From positions 2,542,001 through 2,606,000 of the forward strand of contig NZ_CP034752.1 in NCBI RefSeq assembly GCF_004295645.1: a stretch of DNA of 64,000 bases, given 5' to 3'. This stretch comes from Limnobaculum zhutongyuii (GTDB taxonomy: Bacteria; Pseudomonadota; Gammaproteobacteria; Enterobacterales; Enterobacteriaceae). Below, piece by piece: positions 34,943 to 43,303 of the stretch. How positions within the stretch are numbered: the first letter of the stretch is position 1; each line of letters opens with the position of its first letter. Both the position numbers and the translations under genes were made by a program. Under the pieces are notes generated by a model that worked only from the letters and a program-made list of their open reading frames with translations, made no database searches and had not been told where the DNA came from.

Positions 34943-36288
34943 TATCTCACCTCCAGCAACGGCCCTTGCCAGGTCTCATCACCTAATGGGTAACCGTTAC
35001 GGGCACTGATTTCATTATGATGTAATGCATTAATGGGAAAATAGTTGCGGAACATAAAGAAGTCATGGCGATTATTCCAGCTACGTTTAGCGATAGAACG
35101 CCAGCCATAAAACGTTCTACGAGCCTCAACGCAGCCTTGAGTTACCTGCTGGGGTGTTAACTGGGTAGGGAAAAATGGCAGCTCGTTGTAACGATAGCTA
35201 TCATCTAACCACCAGCTTTGGTAACGAAGACGATTCTCCTGTTGCAGGCGAGTGTAGAGTGGCGTGCCGGGGAACGGCGTCATATGGTTAAAAGCCGCAA
35301 TATACATTCCCTGTTGCTGAGCAAAAGTCACCGCCTGCTGGAAAGAATCAACATTATCGTGATCATAGCCAAAAACAAAGGTGCCATATACCGCAATACC
35401 ATATTTACGTAAGTTGGCTAACGCCTGAACAAACCCGCCTTTCATGGTATTAAAGTTTTTATTCATCAGCTTCAGGTTGGCTTCATTGAGCGATTCAAAG
35501 CCAATCAGTACACCTTTACATCCGGACTGAGCCAGTTGCTTTAAAAAACTCTCATCATGGGCTGCATTAATACTCATCTGGGTAATCCAGCGAATATTCA
35601 GCTTTGCTAGTTCAGGAAGCCATAAGCGACTTTCGCTGATATTACCGGCAAAATTATCATCCACAAAAAAGAACAATTTCTTATATTTTTTCTGTTCAGT
35701 TAACTCACTTAATACCTGATCAGGATCCCTGCGACGATACTTACGTTGATAAAAAGTTTGAACCGCACAAAACTCACAGGGAAAACGACAGCCACGCCCC
35801 GTTTCTACCAGCCCTATGGGTAAATAACGCTTATTTCGAAACAGGCTACGGTCGACGCGTACGTGACTGAGGTCCGTTTGTTCTCCACGATAATGAGGCT
35901 TTAACGTTTGATGCTGTAAATCGTCTAATAACTCATGCCATATGGATTCCGCCTCGCCGGTCATAATAGATTCGGCATAACGTGCCGCCTCTTCAGGTAC
36001 CAGCGTGACATGAAACCCGCCCATAATCACCGGCACCCCGCGACGACGGAACTCACTGGCAATTTGGTAGGCGCGTTTAGCGGTATAGGTTTCTACCGAA
36101 ATGGCCACGGCATCCGTTGGCTCATCATAGGGTATGACTTCCATACGATCGTCATAAAAACGCGTTTCGATATGTGCTGGCGTTAATCCCTTTAAGGTTG
36201 CAATAGGAAGGGGCTCCATCTGCCAGGAGCGTAAATAGGATTCATTAGCCCGATGACCAATCGCCGGGTGGATAAAGGTTAAACGCAT
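34942..36288 (-). CDS. B12-binding-domain radical SAM protein B
   Basis: 448 residues, intact. Cobalamin-binding Rossmann domain ~1-125, without the DxHxxG lower-ligand motif (BchE/HpnJ-like) but with VPVIMGGFHVTLVPEEAARY and MTGEAESIWHEL. Radical SAM core from ~160: CRFPCEFC (Cys167, 171, 174), FFFVDDNFAGN, GCKGVLIGFESLNE, GTFVFGYDHD, HMTPFPGTPLY. A C-terminal extension (~375-448) has the block WWLDDSYRY shared with its paralogues. Such enzymes methylate or couple unactivated carbons or rearrange rings using methylcobalamin/SAM; the substrate here is unknown. Six bases after radical SAM A. Confidence 0.88.
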   Translation of the reverse strand: MRLTFIHPAIGHRANESYLRSWQMEPLPIATLKGLTPAHIETRFYDDRMEVIPYDEPTDAVAISVETYTAKRAYQIASEFRRRGVPVIMGGFHVTLVPEEAARYAESIMTGEAESIWHELLDDLQHQTLKPHYRGEQTDLSHVRVDRSLFRNKRYLPIGLVETGRGCRFPCEFCAVQTFYQRKYRRRDPDQVLSELTEQKKYKKLFFFVDDNFAGNISESRLWLPELAKLNIRWITQMSINAAHDESFLKQLAQSGCKGVLIGFESLNEANLKLMNKNFNTMKGGFVQALANLRKYGIAVYGTFVFGYDHDNVDSFQQAVTFAQQQGMYIAAFNHMTPFPGTPLYTRLQQENRLRYQSWWLDDSYRYNELPFFPTQLTPQQVTQGCVEARRTFYGWRSIAKRSWNNRHDFFMFRNYFPINALHHNEISARNGYPLGDETWQGPLLEVR

Positions 36289-36294
36289 AATTCT

Positions 36295-37686
36295 CTACCC
36301 TCTGCTTTTGGCCGGGTTATGTTCAATCGGCCAGTCACAGGTATAAAATTTATGCAGATTGTGAGCATAGAAGCGATATCCCAGATTCGCAGTAATCGCC
36401 AGTGGCTGGAAGTTTTTTGCATTCCACAGACGACGAACAATATTGTTGTACTGATAGATTTTTTTCCATGCTCTTTCATGCCCGTCTTCCAGCTCTTTTA
36501 CCGTCATCAGTTTGGGCTGAAACACCACATGCTGAGCATCATATAACTCCCAGTTTTTAGTCAGAATACGCTGTTCCTGCTCCAGCCTCTGATACAGTGG
36601 CGTGGCCGGAAAAGGCGTCAGAATAGAAAAACGGGGAAGATCGATACCGGCATCAATCACCAGCTCAACCGTGGCATCAAAGGTATCGACCGTATCGTGG
36701 TCCAGACCAAAGACAAAACAGCCCTGAATTGAAATACCCAGTTTATGCAGTTTAGCCACCAGTTCTTTGTAGTTAACGGATGAATTAAACTTCTTACCTG
36801 CATCACCCAGGCTACCCGTCGTCACCGTCTCCAGCCCCAGTAATAGGCCTTTACAGCCACTTCGGGCCATTAATTCCATCAGCTCTTCGTTATGAGCAAT
36901 CAGCACCGTCGACAGACCAAACCATTTAATCTTAAGCGGGATCAGTGCGGTAAACAGTGCTTTTGCATAACCAATATCCGATACCAGATTTAGGTCAACA
37001 AAAATAAGCTTTCGCTTTCCGGTACGTTCCACAAACTGACGAATATCATTGACCACCCATTCAACCGGGTGCTGATACTGCTTGCGACCCCACGCCGTTG
37101 GCGCTACACAGAACTCACAGTTATGGGTGCAGGCACGCGTCGCTTCAAATACGGCCTGAGTGAGGAAATCTTCACTGTTAAAGCGATGGCGCTCAGGAAA
37201 AGGCATATTGGGGTCATCAAGATTAAAGTCAGGTGCCTGCTGATAGCGCTTTTGCAGCTGGCCTGACATAAAATCATGTAATAACTGCGGCCAGCTCTGT
37301 TCAGAATAACCAACACAAATCGTATCCGCATGCTCAGCCGCTTCGTCAGGGAGTAGCGTCACATGTGGTCCACCCAACACCACCTTCATCCCCTTTTCCC
37401 GAAACCGATCGGCCAGAAAATAGGCCCGGGAAGCCGTGCCGGTAATAACGGTTAAACCAATCAGATCGGCGGTTAAGTCTGCCGGAATCTCGGTGACGCT
37501 TTCATCAATTAACGTCACATCGATGGGTAAATCTTTAGGTGTCAGTGCCGCCAGAGTCGTCAGTGTCAGCGGCTGATAGCGTAAAGAACGTTTAAAAATA
37601 CCGCCGCGTTTACGATACAGCGGCCCTTTTGGTGAAATAAGCACCAGTTTCATTTTACGAGCGTGAGTAAATACATGCGATTCCAT
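36295..37686 (-). CDS. B12-binding-domain radical SAM protein A
   Basis: 463 residues, the most divergent of the four. Cobalamin-binding domain ~13-140 (KVVLGGPHVTLLPDEAAEHA, CVGYSEQSWPQLL), radical SAM core with CTHNCEFC (Cys186, 190, 193), then FVDLNLVSDIGYAKALF, GCKGLLLGLETVT, GCFVFGLDHDTVDTFD and FSILTPFPATPLY. The C-terminal region has FQPKLMT like the others but lacks the WW pair. Starts at ATG 37686, with GGAATAGG upstream, eight bases beyond the GH3 stop; an internal Met at 37653 is an alternative. First radical SAM gene of the operon, directly coupled to the GH3 enzyme. Confidence 0.88.
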   Translation of the reverse strand: MESHVFTHARKMKLVLISPKGPLYRKRGGIFKRSLRYQPLTLTTLAALTPKDLPIDVTLIDESVTEIPADLTADLIGLTVITGTASRAYFLADRFREKGMKVVLGGPHVTLLPDEAAEHADTICVGYSEQSWPQLLHDFMSGQLQKRYQQAPDFNLDDPNMPFPERHRFNSEDFLTQAVFEATRACTHNCEFCVAPTAWGRKQYQHPVEWVVNDIRQFVERTGKRKLIFVDLNLVSDIGYAKALFTALIPLKIKWFGLSTVLIAHNEELMELMARSGCKGLLLGLETVTTGSLGDAGKKFNSSVNYKELVAKLHKLGISIQGCFVFGLDHDTVDTFDATVELVIDAGIDLPRFSILTPFPATPLYQRLEQEQRILTKNWELYDAQHVVFQPKLMTVKELEDGHERAWKKIYQYNNIVRRLWNAKNFQPLAITANLGYRFYAHNLHKFYTCDWPIEHNPAKSRG

Positions 37687-37694
37687 ATCGGTAC

Positions 37695-39233
37695 CTATTC
37701 CACTATTTGAAATATTTCTCGCCAGTTATTGTTATGCATCAGACTGGGTATTTTGATATCTCCCAGACGTTTTCCCTTCGCATACTGCCAGGCCAAATAA
37801 CAGCGTTCCGGCTGTTCAAGCGGCAAGCAGGATAATGGCACCAGTTGAGACAATGTTCTGGCGTAGGCATATTGAGGATTTTCATTTAATCGTTGTTCAA
37901 CGATGCCGACAGCTTTTTTATTGTCTGGTAAAAATTGTTTATCCAGCAATAAACAATACCCTAATGACGCGCTATCCGAACATAGCATGGCAAAACCTGT
38001 TAAGGGTGACAGGCAGTAATTCACAAAGCTCTCCGTAAGCTTTTCACCAACTAAATCGCTGACAACACCAGTCCGGCCGGTAAAACACAATAGCGGTACA
38101 TCTGCCTGAAAACCAATACACCGCACCATATCACCCATACGATATCGGTATAGTCCACTGTTGGTGGTGACAATGACCTGATAATCATGATTAACCTTTA
38201 AACCATCAGCCAACTGAATATGGCCCTGCCCATCAATAAACTCATAAAAGTTACTATCAATGCACAGCTGTGGCTGATTTTTCTGATTTGGAATGGTAAT
38301 AATGGCTTCCGTTGCCAGTAGTCCCTTAGGCTGTAAGGTAATTGAAGGGAAATAGTCCATCAATTGGGAAGCTAATGTTGTTGATGAGGCATCAGCCCAA
38401 CAGCTAATCACATCAAGCTGGGGCCATAAAACACGGGTATCACCAGATTCCAGATAACTCTGGTAAACATCCGCTGCTGGCTGATTTTTTTGTAGCTGAT
38501 GACCTGCGAGCGCCCCCCCATGTTGCAACAACTCTGACAGATCGCGCTGACGACGCTGCAATCCTTCCAGCAACTGAGTTAAAAAACTGGGACTCCAGAC
38601 TGAAAATAATCGTAAATCACGACGACATACCAGATAGTAGAGGGTAAGCAACTGCCAGTCATCTACATTGGTCACCTGCGACAATGTCAACGGAACGACA
38701 GAAATTTCCGCAAATGCGCTCAAATACTCCTCACCGAAATAAAGCGCGTCTCCGCCACCAACAGGAATTCCGCCCTTTGTCTCGGTAGATTGAGTTATTG
38801 CCGGGCTTAGCGCCCAGTAGGCAGTTCCCTTGTCTATCTGAAATTGTTCAACCAACTGAGCTAGCCAGTCTGACAGCGCATAACGAAAATCATCCAGCCC
38901 CTTTTCAGAATAAGGGATCAGTTTTCCACCGCTATGGCTTCCCCCGGTTTTTTCAAACGCTATAACCTTGCCCGCAAACAGTTGATCGTGTTGATCTGAA
39001 GCACATTTATCAATCCAGGACTTCAGGTTGTCATAATCCACAATGGGTAACTGTTGCTGAAAATCTTCCACGCTCCGGATGCGCTCAAAACCATATAACT
39101 GGCCATAGGCAGAACGTTGGTTACGTTGCAGACAATCATGCAACCATGCGGTTTGCCGTTCTGTCACCGACAAATGTTCATGTCGCTTCTGGCGACGAAA
39201 CTGATACCAGGGAGAGTTATTCACGATATTCAA
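37695..39233 (-). CDS. GH3-family acyl-adenylating (acyl-acid amido synthetase-like) enzyme
   Basis: 512 residues. Typical GH3 landmarks in order: the ATP phosphate-binding loop EKTGGSHSGGKLIPYSE (~94-110), the mid-chain LLATEA motif corresponding to the adenylate-forming YGxTE, and the signature GLYRYRMGDMVRCIGF followed by FTGRTGVVSDLVGEKL. Plant GH3 enzymes adenylate a carboxylic acid and join it to an amino acid; bacterial members are little studied. Start is a TTG at 39233, or a GTG at 39224; neither has a strong Shine-Dalgarno. It overlaps the upstream gene by 17 bases. Predicted to activate the acyl product of the pathway (inference). Confidence 0.88.
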   Translation of the reverse strand: MNIVNNSPWYQFRRQKRHEHLSVTERQTAWLHDCLQRNQRSAYGQLYGFERIRSVEDFQQQLPIVDYDNLKSWIDKCASDQHDQLFAGKVIAFEKTGGSHSGGKLIPYSEKGLDDFRYALSDWLAQLVEQFQIDKGTAYWALSPAITQSTETKGGIPVGGGDALYFGEEYLSAFAEISVVPLTLSQVTNVDDWQLLTLYYLVCRRDLRLFSVWSPSFLTQLLEGLQRRQRDLSELLQHGGALAGHQLQKNQPAADVYQSYLESGDTRVLWPQLDVISCWADASSTTLASQLMDYFPSITLQPKGLLATEAIITIPNQKNQPQLCIDSNFYEFIDGQGHIQLADGLKVNHDYQVIVTTNSGLYRYRMGDMVRCIGFQADVPLLCFTGRTGVVSDLVGEKLTESFVNYCLSPLTGFAMLCSDSASLGYCLLLDKQFLPDNKKAVGIVEQRLNENPQYAYARTLSQLVPLSCLPLEQPERCYLAWQYAKGKRLGDIKIPSLMHNNNWREIFQIVE

Positions 39234-39927
39234 CCGTTGGGTTTAACAACAAAGAGCGGCAGCGTAGAGGCAAATTATCAGCACTAATTTCACATAAACA
39301 CACCAGTTCATGGCCATCTGCGTAATGAGGATTTTTAGCCAGAAAAAACTGCGCATCTGGTTTTGTCAGGCTGGCTGGCGGTATGGTAGCCAGATTTTCC
39401 GCCAGAAAACCATAATCAGGAGGGCATTCAACAATTCCCCGTTGTAAGTTATATAATGTGCCAAATTTTTGCCCGGCCAGTTGGTCTGCAAGCTGCTTAA
39501 GCTCGGGTTGTGGTCGCTGCCAGTGAGGATAAAACTGTCTGGCAAACACCACCAAATATTTATAGGTCCGATATCCCTTCACCAGAAGAAACCAGTATAA
39601 GGGCTTCCCGGGATGCTGTTGTTTAAACAGCCCCATACGCTGAATCCAGGCCTTATGTAATACTTGCTGCTGCCAATGTTCTGGCAGCACAATAGTATCG
39701 CCTGAATAAACAATCATTGAATGTTGATAAGCGTAAAACTGTAGACTGCTGAATCCGACAATCTCCTGATTGTGTTCTAAAATCAGGACCTCATCTTTAT
39801 GGTCTAAATCGAGGAAAAACCGTTCGGTATCACTACCGGAATAACATTGAAAATAGATGGCGGCCATTCGCTGGCGAGTGGAAACGGAGAGTGAATTAAT
39901 TTTCTGAAAATAGGCAACATAACTCAT
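39217..39927 (-). CDS. GNAT-fold-like protein, 236 aa, first gene of the radical SAM operon
   Basis: Starts at ATG 39927 with AAGGTGAG upstream. Residues ~20-120 resemble the N-terminal half of a GNAT fold (RMAAIYFQCYSGSDTERFFLD, EVLILEHNQEIVGFSSLQFY, GDTIVLPEHWQQQ), but the acetyl-CoA pyrophosphate loop is not evident. The remainder (LVKGYRTYKYLVVFARQFYPH) matches nothing I know. Overlaps the GH3 gene. The 256 bases upstream (39928-40183) should hold the operon promoter; I see no cobalamin riboswitch or operator there. Confidence 0.6.
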   Translation of the reverse strand: MSYVAYFQKINSLSVSTRQRMAAIYFQCYSGSDTERFFLDLDHKDEVLILEHNQEIVGFSSLQFYAYQHSMIVYSGDTIVLPEHWQQQVLHKAWIQRMGLFKQQHPGKPLYWFLLVKGYRTYKYLVVFARQFYPHWQRPQPELKQLADQLAGQKFGTLYNLQRGIVECPPDYGFLAENLATIPPASLTKPDAQFFLAKNPHYADGHELVCLCEISADNLPLRCRSLLLNPTVEYRE

Positions 39928-40183
39928 TACTCACCTTTTCCATAAGAAAGATACATGTAGATAATTTCCAGTGCCGCTATCCATCGTTAAACAACAAAAG
40001 AACCCATTGTTATCCATCAACCCCAAATTACAGGGCAAGCTTATAGTATCAGCCACTCCTTGCAGCTACCATACGATTAAGATTTAGCGATACATAAATA
40101 TACACTTAGAAAAAGTAAGTAAAATTATAAGCGAAATCGATTGTCATGATTCTGACTGAATCATTAACCCACTCATAACCCTG

Positions 40184-40764
40184 TTATTCCTGGTTCTCAC
40201 GACGATCTGTGCACCCTCGCATCTCCAATTTCTCCACCCTTTGTTTAAAGAGCTCTGGTTTCGCCTTGTATAACGAAGGGGCATGTAACATTGCCAGCAA
40301 CTCAACCGTCTGTGAACAATTCAACGCAGAAACGGGAACAGAAAAACGAACCTGTGCTGCATTCTCAAGGCCATAAACAGGTTTGCCATTATCAGCACCA
40401 AAATAGGCATTAGATAACCAGATAGAATTTATTTCTGACTGACTGTACAAAACGGTTAACCAAAGCTGCCATAACGCATTATGCAGATGGTATTTTCCCT
40501 GAGGAATTCGTTGTCCCTGATGAAAATTAGAAAACAAATCCCGGGCGCATAAACATAAATCGATTGTGATGGGTAAATAACAGAAAGTAATGAATCAACC
40601 TGAGGATTATGGCGAGGAGCCTGATTCAGTGACTGAGATAATGCATCCATTTCACTGCGATGGGGTTCAATCTCAACTAAATAGTAACCAAACAAGGCAA
40701 AAATGATGCCTGAGAATAAGAGAGCAATAATGCAAAATAGCCTGCGAAGGATCTTTTTTATCAT
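40184..40764 (-). pseudogene. Transglycosylase (GT51)-like membrane protein, frameshifted
   Basis: N-terminal part (from ATG 40764): MIKKILRRLFCIIALLFSG with one TM helix, then a short extracytoplasmic stretch to IYVYAP. The continuation lies in another frame from about 40545: RDLFSNFHQGQRIPQGKYH, then WLTVLYSQSEINSIWLSNAYFG and VYGLENAAQVRFS, resembling the distal part of peptidoglycan glycosyltransferase (GT51) domains. Adding one C within the short C/G run at ~40543-40548 joins the two into ~190 residues. The catalytic Glu region of GT51 is not seen, so even the intact form may be a non-enzymatic relative. Lies between the radical SAM operon and ffs. Confidence 0.55.
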
Positions 40765-40829
40765 CTTGACGACCAAAGTCACTACAACAAGGGATATTAA
40801 GATTGTTGAGAAAGGGGTTCCCCAAAATT

Positions 40830-40943
40830 GGGTGGGGGCCCTGCCAGCTACATCCCGGCACACACGACGCTTGCTGCGGCTGCTTCCTTCCGGACCTGAC
40901 CGAGTTCACAAGTTAGCGTTGCGGGAGAACCAACAGAGCCCCC
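40830..40943 (-). ncRNA. ffs: 4.5S RNA (signal recognition particle RNA)
   Basis: 114 nt on the minus strand, the length of E. coli 4.5S RNA. 5' GGGGGCTCTGTTGGTTCTCC and 3' GGCAGGGCCCCCACCC pair to close the long hairpin. The apical domain holds the Ffh-binding GGTCAGGTCCGGAAGGAAGC with the GGAA tetraloop. Located next to atl as in E. coli. Confidence 0.97.
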
Positions 40944-41117
40944 ATTGACGACTTCATTCTCATGAAGCGCAGGCATTATCGTGGATGGGCCGTTCAATTG
41001 CAAGGCTCCTGACGCTAAGCGATGTTTTCTTACTCAGTTCTCCAATTTATGGCAGAATTAGCAACCTGTTCTTTATGCTAAAAATCTGCAATATCAACCA
41101 TAGAAGGAATCTTGTGG

Positions 41118-41438
41118 ATGGAAAACGATGAACCATCGCTCCCAACCCGAATTTATACCGTTGTTGCCTCAATTCCTCCGGGAAAAGTAACAACCTACGG
41201 TGCGGTTGCACGTTTAGCCGGAGCAACGGGTGCAGCGCGTCATGTGGGAATCATCTTAAGTCGTTTGCCCGAAGGAAGCACTCTGCCCTGGTTTCGGGTG
41301 GTTAATTCTCAGGGGAAAATATCATTGACGGGGCCGGACTATATACGCCAGAAACAGGCATTACTGGCCGATGGTGTGCTTTTTACTCGCTCAGATCGCA
41401 TCAATTTTAAAATCTATGGTTGGCTGACACAGCCATAA
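41118..41438 (+). CDS. atl: Alkyltransferase-like protein Atl
   Basis: 106-residue MGMT-like protein without methyltransferase activity: the active-site PCHR of MGMT is replaced by PWFRV here (E. coli Atl has PWHRV). Binds O6-alkylguanine lesions and hands them to nucleotide excision repair. Seen: helix-turn-helix PPGKVTTYGAVARLAG, GAARHVGIILSRLPEGSTLPWFRVV. AAGGA fits the ATG at 41118; a TTG two codons earlier is too close. Shorter N-terminus than E. coli YbaZ (129). Confidence 0.9.
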   Translation: MENDEPSLPTRIYTVVASIPPGKVTTYGAVARLAGATGAARHVGIILSRLPEGSTLPWFRVVNSQGKISLTGPDYIRQKQALLADGVLFTRSDRINFKIYGWLTQP

Positions 41439-41490
41439 GTCCAAAACAGACTTCAGTATCAGGTTGTGCCAGCCGCCAACAGCAGAGTCA

Positions 41491-41925
41491 TTAGTGCTGA
41501 ACGCGATCCAGAATCAGATCCGCATGAGCAGGCTGTCCATTGGTAAGAACCTCATTCATTGTGGTGGTGGTATATAACAACTTGCCATCAACAGAGATGG
41601 TAGCAAACAGTGAAACTCGTTGGGCTCCGGCTAACTGTTGATTGTTATAAGGCAGTTTAAACATAAAAGGAACCTGCTTACCTTCAGACGGAATAGTGAC
41701 CGTTGATAAGACTTTTGCAGGCGCATCAGCCAGCGATACATCGGCTAGCGTGACAGTGATTGTCGCTTTTTCAGGTAAAGCCATTCTGTCGCGATAGATC
41801 ACGCTACCGCTAACGGTGGTTGCACTATTGATAGCGTTCTCCTTCTCATTTTGTGTAGCAGAACTACTACAGCCAACCAATGCAACGGTCAAAGCCGCAC
41901 TACTTAATAATTTTAAAAAACTCAT
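41491..41925 (-). CDS. ybaY: YbaY-family outer-membrane lipoprotein
   Basis: 144 residues. Type II signal peptide MSFLKLLSSAALTVALVGC with lipobox LVGC, then a single beta-sandwich domain of the YbaY/YscW (pilotin-like) family: VSGSVIYRDRMALPEKATITV, near the start of the domain, and ISVDGKLLYTTTT near the end. AGGAGG six bases before the ATG at 41925 sets the start. The E. coli protein is an envelope lipoprotein linked to glycine betaine conditions; no defined function. Convergent with atl, divergent from tesB. Confidence 0.9.
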   Translation of the reverse strand: MSFLKLLSSAALTVALVGCSSSATQNEKENAINSATTVSGSVIYRDRMALPEKATITVTLADVSLADAPAKVLSTVTIPSEGKQVPFMFKLPYNNQQLAGAQRVSLFATISVDGKLLYTTTTMNEVLTNGQPAHADLILDRVQH

Positions 41926-42184
41926 GTTTACCTCCTGAATATTGTCGGTATCAAACATAATTTTAACTCAAAATTATCAAAAAATCAGTTTAGTTATCTA
42001 ACTAATTTTAAAAATACCACCTAAACAATGGCATTATATGAATTTTACACCATTATAATCTGAGTTTATATTTCACTGATAAAAACTCCCCTTTCGAAGC
42101 ATTCCCAACTAAAATAGATCCATTAAATCATCATATTATTTATATAAATCAAAGCCACAAGGCCATCAGACAGGACTTCCCGCC

Positions 42185-43051
42185 ATGAGCGACGTTTTAC
42201 AAAATCTACTAACGCTACTTCATCTGGAAAAAATTGATACGCATCGGTTTCGCGGGCAGAGTCAAAATCTTGGACTAAAGCAGCTATTCGGTGGGCAGGT
42301 TGTTGGTCAGGCCCTCTCCGCAGCTAAACAAACCGTATTACCTGAACGTAAGGTGCACTCCTGTCACAGTTACTTTTTACGCCCCGGTGATAGTCATCAG
42401 TCCGTTGATTATGAAGTAGAAGTCATCCGTGATGGCAACAGCTTCAGCACCCGAAGAGTCAGTGCAATACAGAATGGCCATACTATTTTCTATATGACGG
42501 CATCGTACCAAAGTTATGAAGAGGGCTTTGATCATCAGGCTGCCGTTATGCCCGACGTTCCACCACCGGAGTCATTGGTTTCAGAAACCGATATTGCCAA
42601 AAAATTTGCTCATCTGTTGTCAGAACCAATGAAAAGCGTTTTCTGTAATGAAATGCCTATCGAAATGCGTCCGGTCAAATACCATAATCTGCTGAAAGCA
42701 GAAATTGATAAACCAATTCGCCATGTTTGGTTACGGGCTAATGGCACCATACCTGACGATCCGGGTATCCATAAGTATCTGCTGGGTTATGCTTCTGACT
42801 TTAACTTTCTGCCAACCGCGCTTCAGCCTCATGGCATCGCTTTATTACAGCCTGGCATGCAAGTGGCCACCATTGACCATTCAATCTGGTTTCACCGCAC
42901 CTTCCGGATGGATGAATGGCTGCTGTATTCGGTAGAAAGCCCTTCTGCATCAGGAGCCAGAGGCTTTGTGCGCGGTCAATTTTTTACCCGCAGTGGTCTG
43001 CTGGTTGCTTCCACCAGTCAGGAAGGCGTAATGCGCTTTCATAAAGGTTAA
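42185..43051 (+). CDS. tesB: Acyl-CoA thioesterase II TesB
   Basis: 288 residues (E. coli 286). Double hot-dog thioesterase that hydrolyses medium- and long-chain acyl-CoAs in the cytoplasm. N-terminal hot dog: FRGQSQNLGLKQLFGGQVVG, CHSYFLRPGD, FSTRRVSAIQNGHTIFYM. C-terminal: YASDFNFLPTALQPHG (catalytic Asp), DHSIWFHRTFRMDEWLLY and GLLVASTSQEGVMR with the conserved Thr/Gln. Followed by a terminator. Confidence 0.96.
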   Translation: MSDVLQNLLTLLHLEKIDTHRFRGQSQNLGLKQLFGGQVVGQALSAAKQTVLPERKVHSCHSYFLRPGDSHQSVDYEVEVIRDGNSFSTRRVSAIQNGHTIFYMTASYQSYEEGFDHQAAVMPDVPPPESLVSETDIAKKFAHLLSEPMKSVFCNEMPIEMRPVKYHNLLKAEIDKPIRHVWLRANGTIPDDPGIHKYLLGYASDFNFLPTALQPHGIALLQPGMQVATIDHSIWFHRTFRMDEWLLYSVESPSASGARGFVRGQFFTRSGLLVASTSQEGVMRFHKG

Positions 43052-43081
43052 CTGAAGCTTTTTATTCTGATAACTCTCTGG

Positions 43082-43115
43082 AAACTAACGGCCTGAATTC
43101 AGGTCGTTAGTTTTA
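43082..43115 (+). terminator. Terminator of tesB
   Basis: 14-bp stem AAACTAACGGCCTG (43082-43095) with CAGGTCGTTAGTTT (43100-43113), one G-T pair, AATT loop, followed by T's. Confidence 0.8.
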
Positions 43116-43303
43116 GATTAATTTATCATCAAAAAACTTCACAATGCCGATTGCTTAAATGATAAACTAATGCACTGCTATTCAGCCTCTCAGGGCGATT
43201 TAAATGCTAATTGTGTGATCAAACACATATCCTCCCGCAATAACTGCCCCTAGAATACGCGCGGTTTTTAATATTCTACTTTTTACGCATATGAGGGTTA
43301 TAA

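Noticed and set aside
39928..40183. Cobalamin riboswitch upstream of the radical SAM operon
   Set aside because: B12-dependent enzymes made it worth checking, but I found no B12-box-like sequence or the expected long fold on the minus strand.
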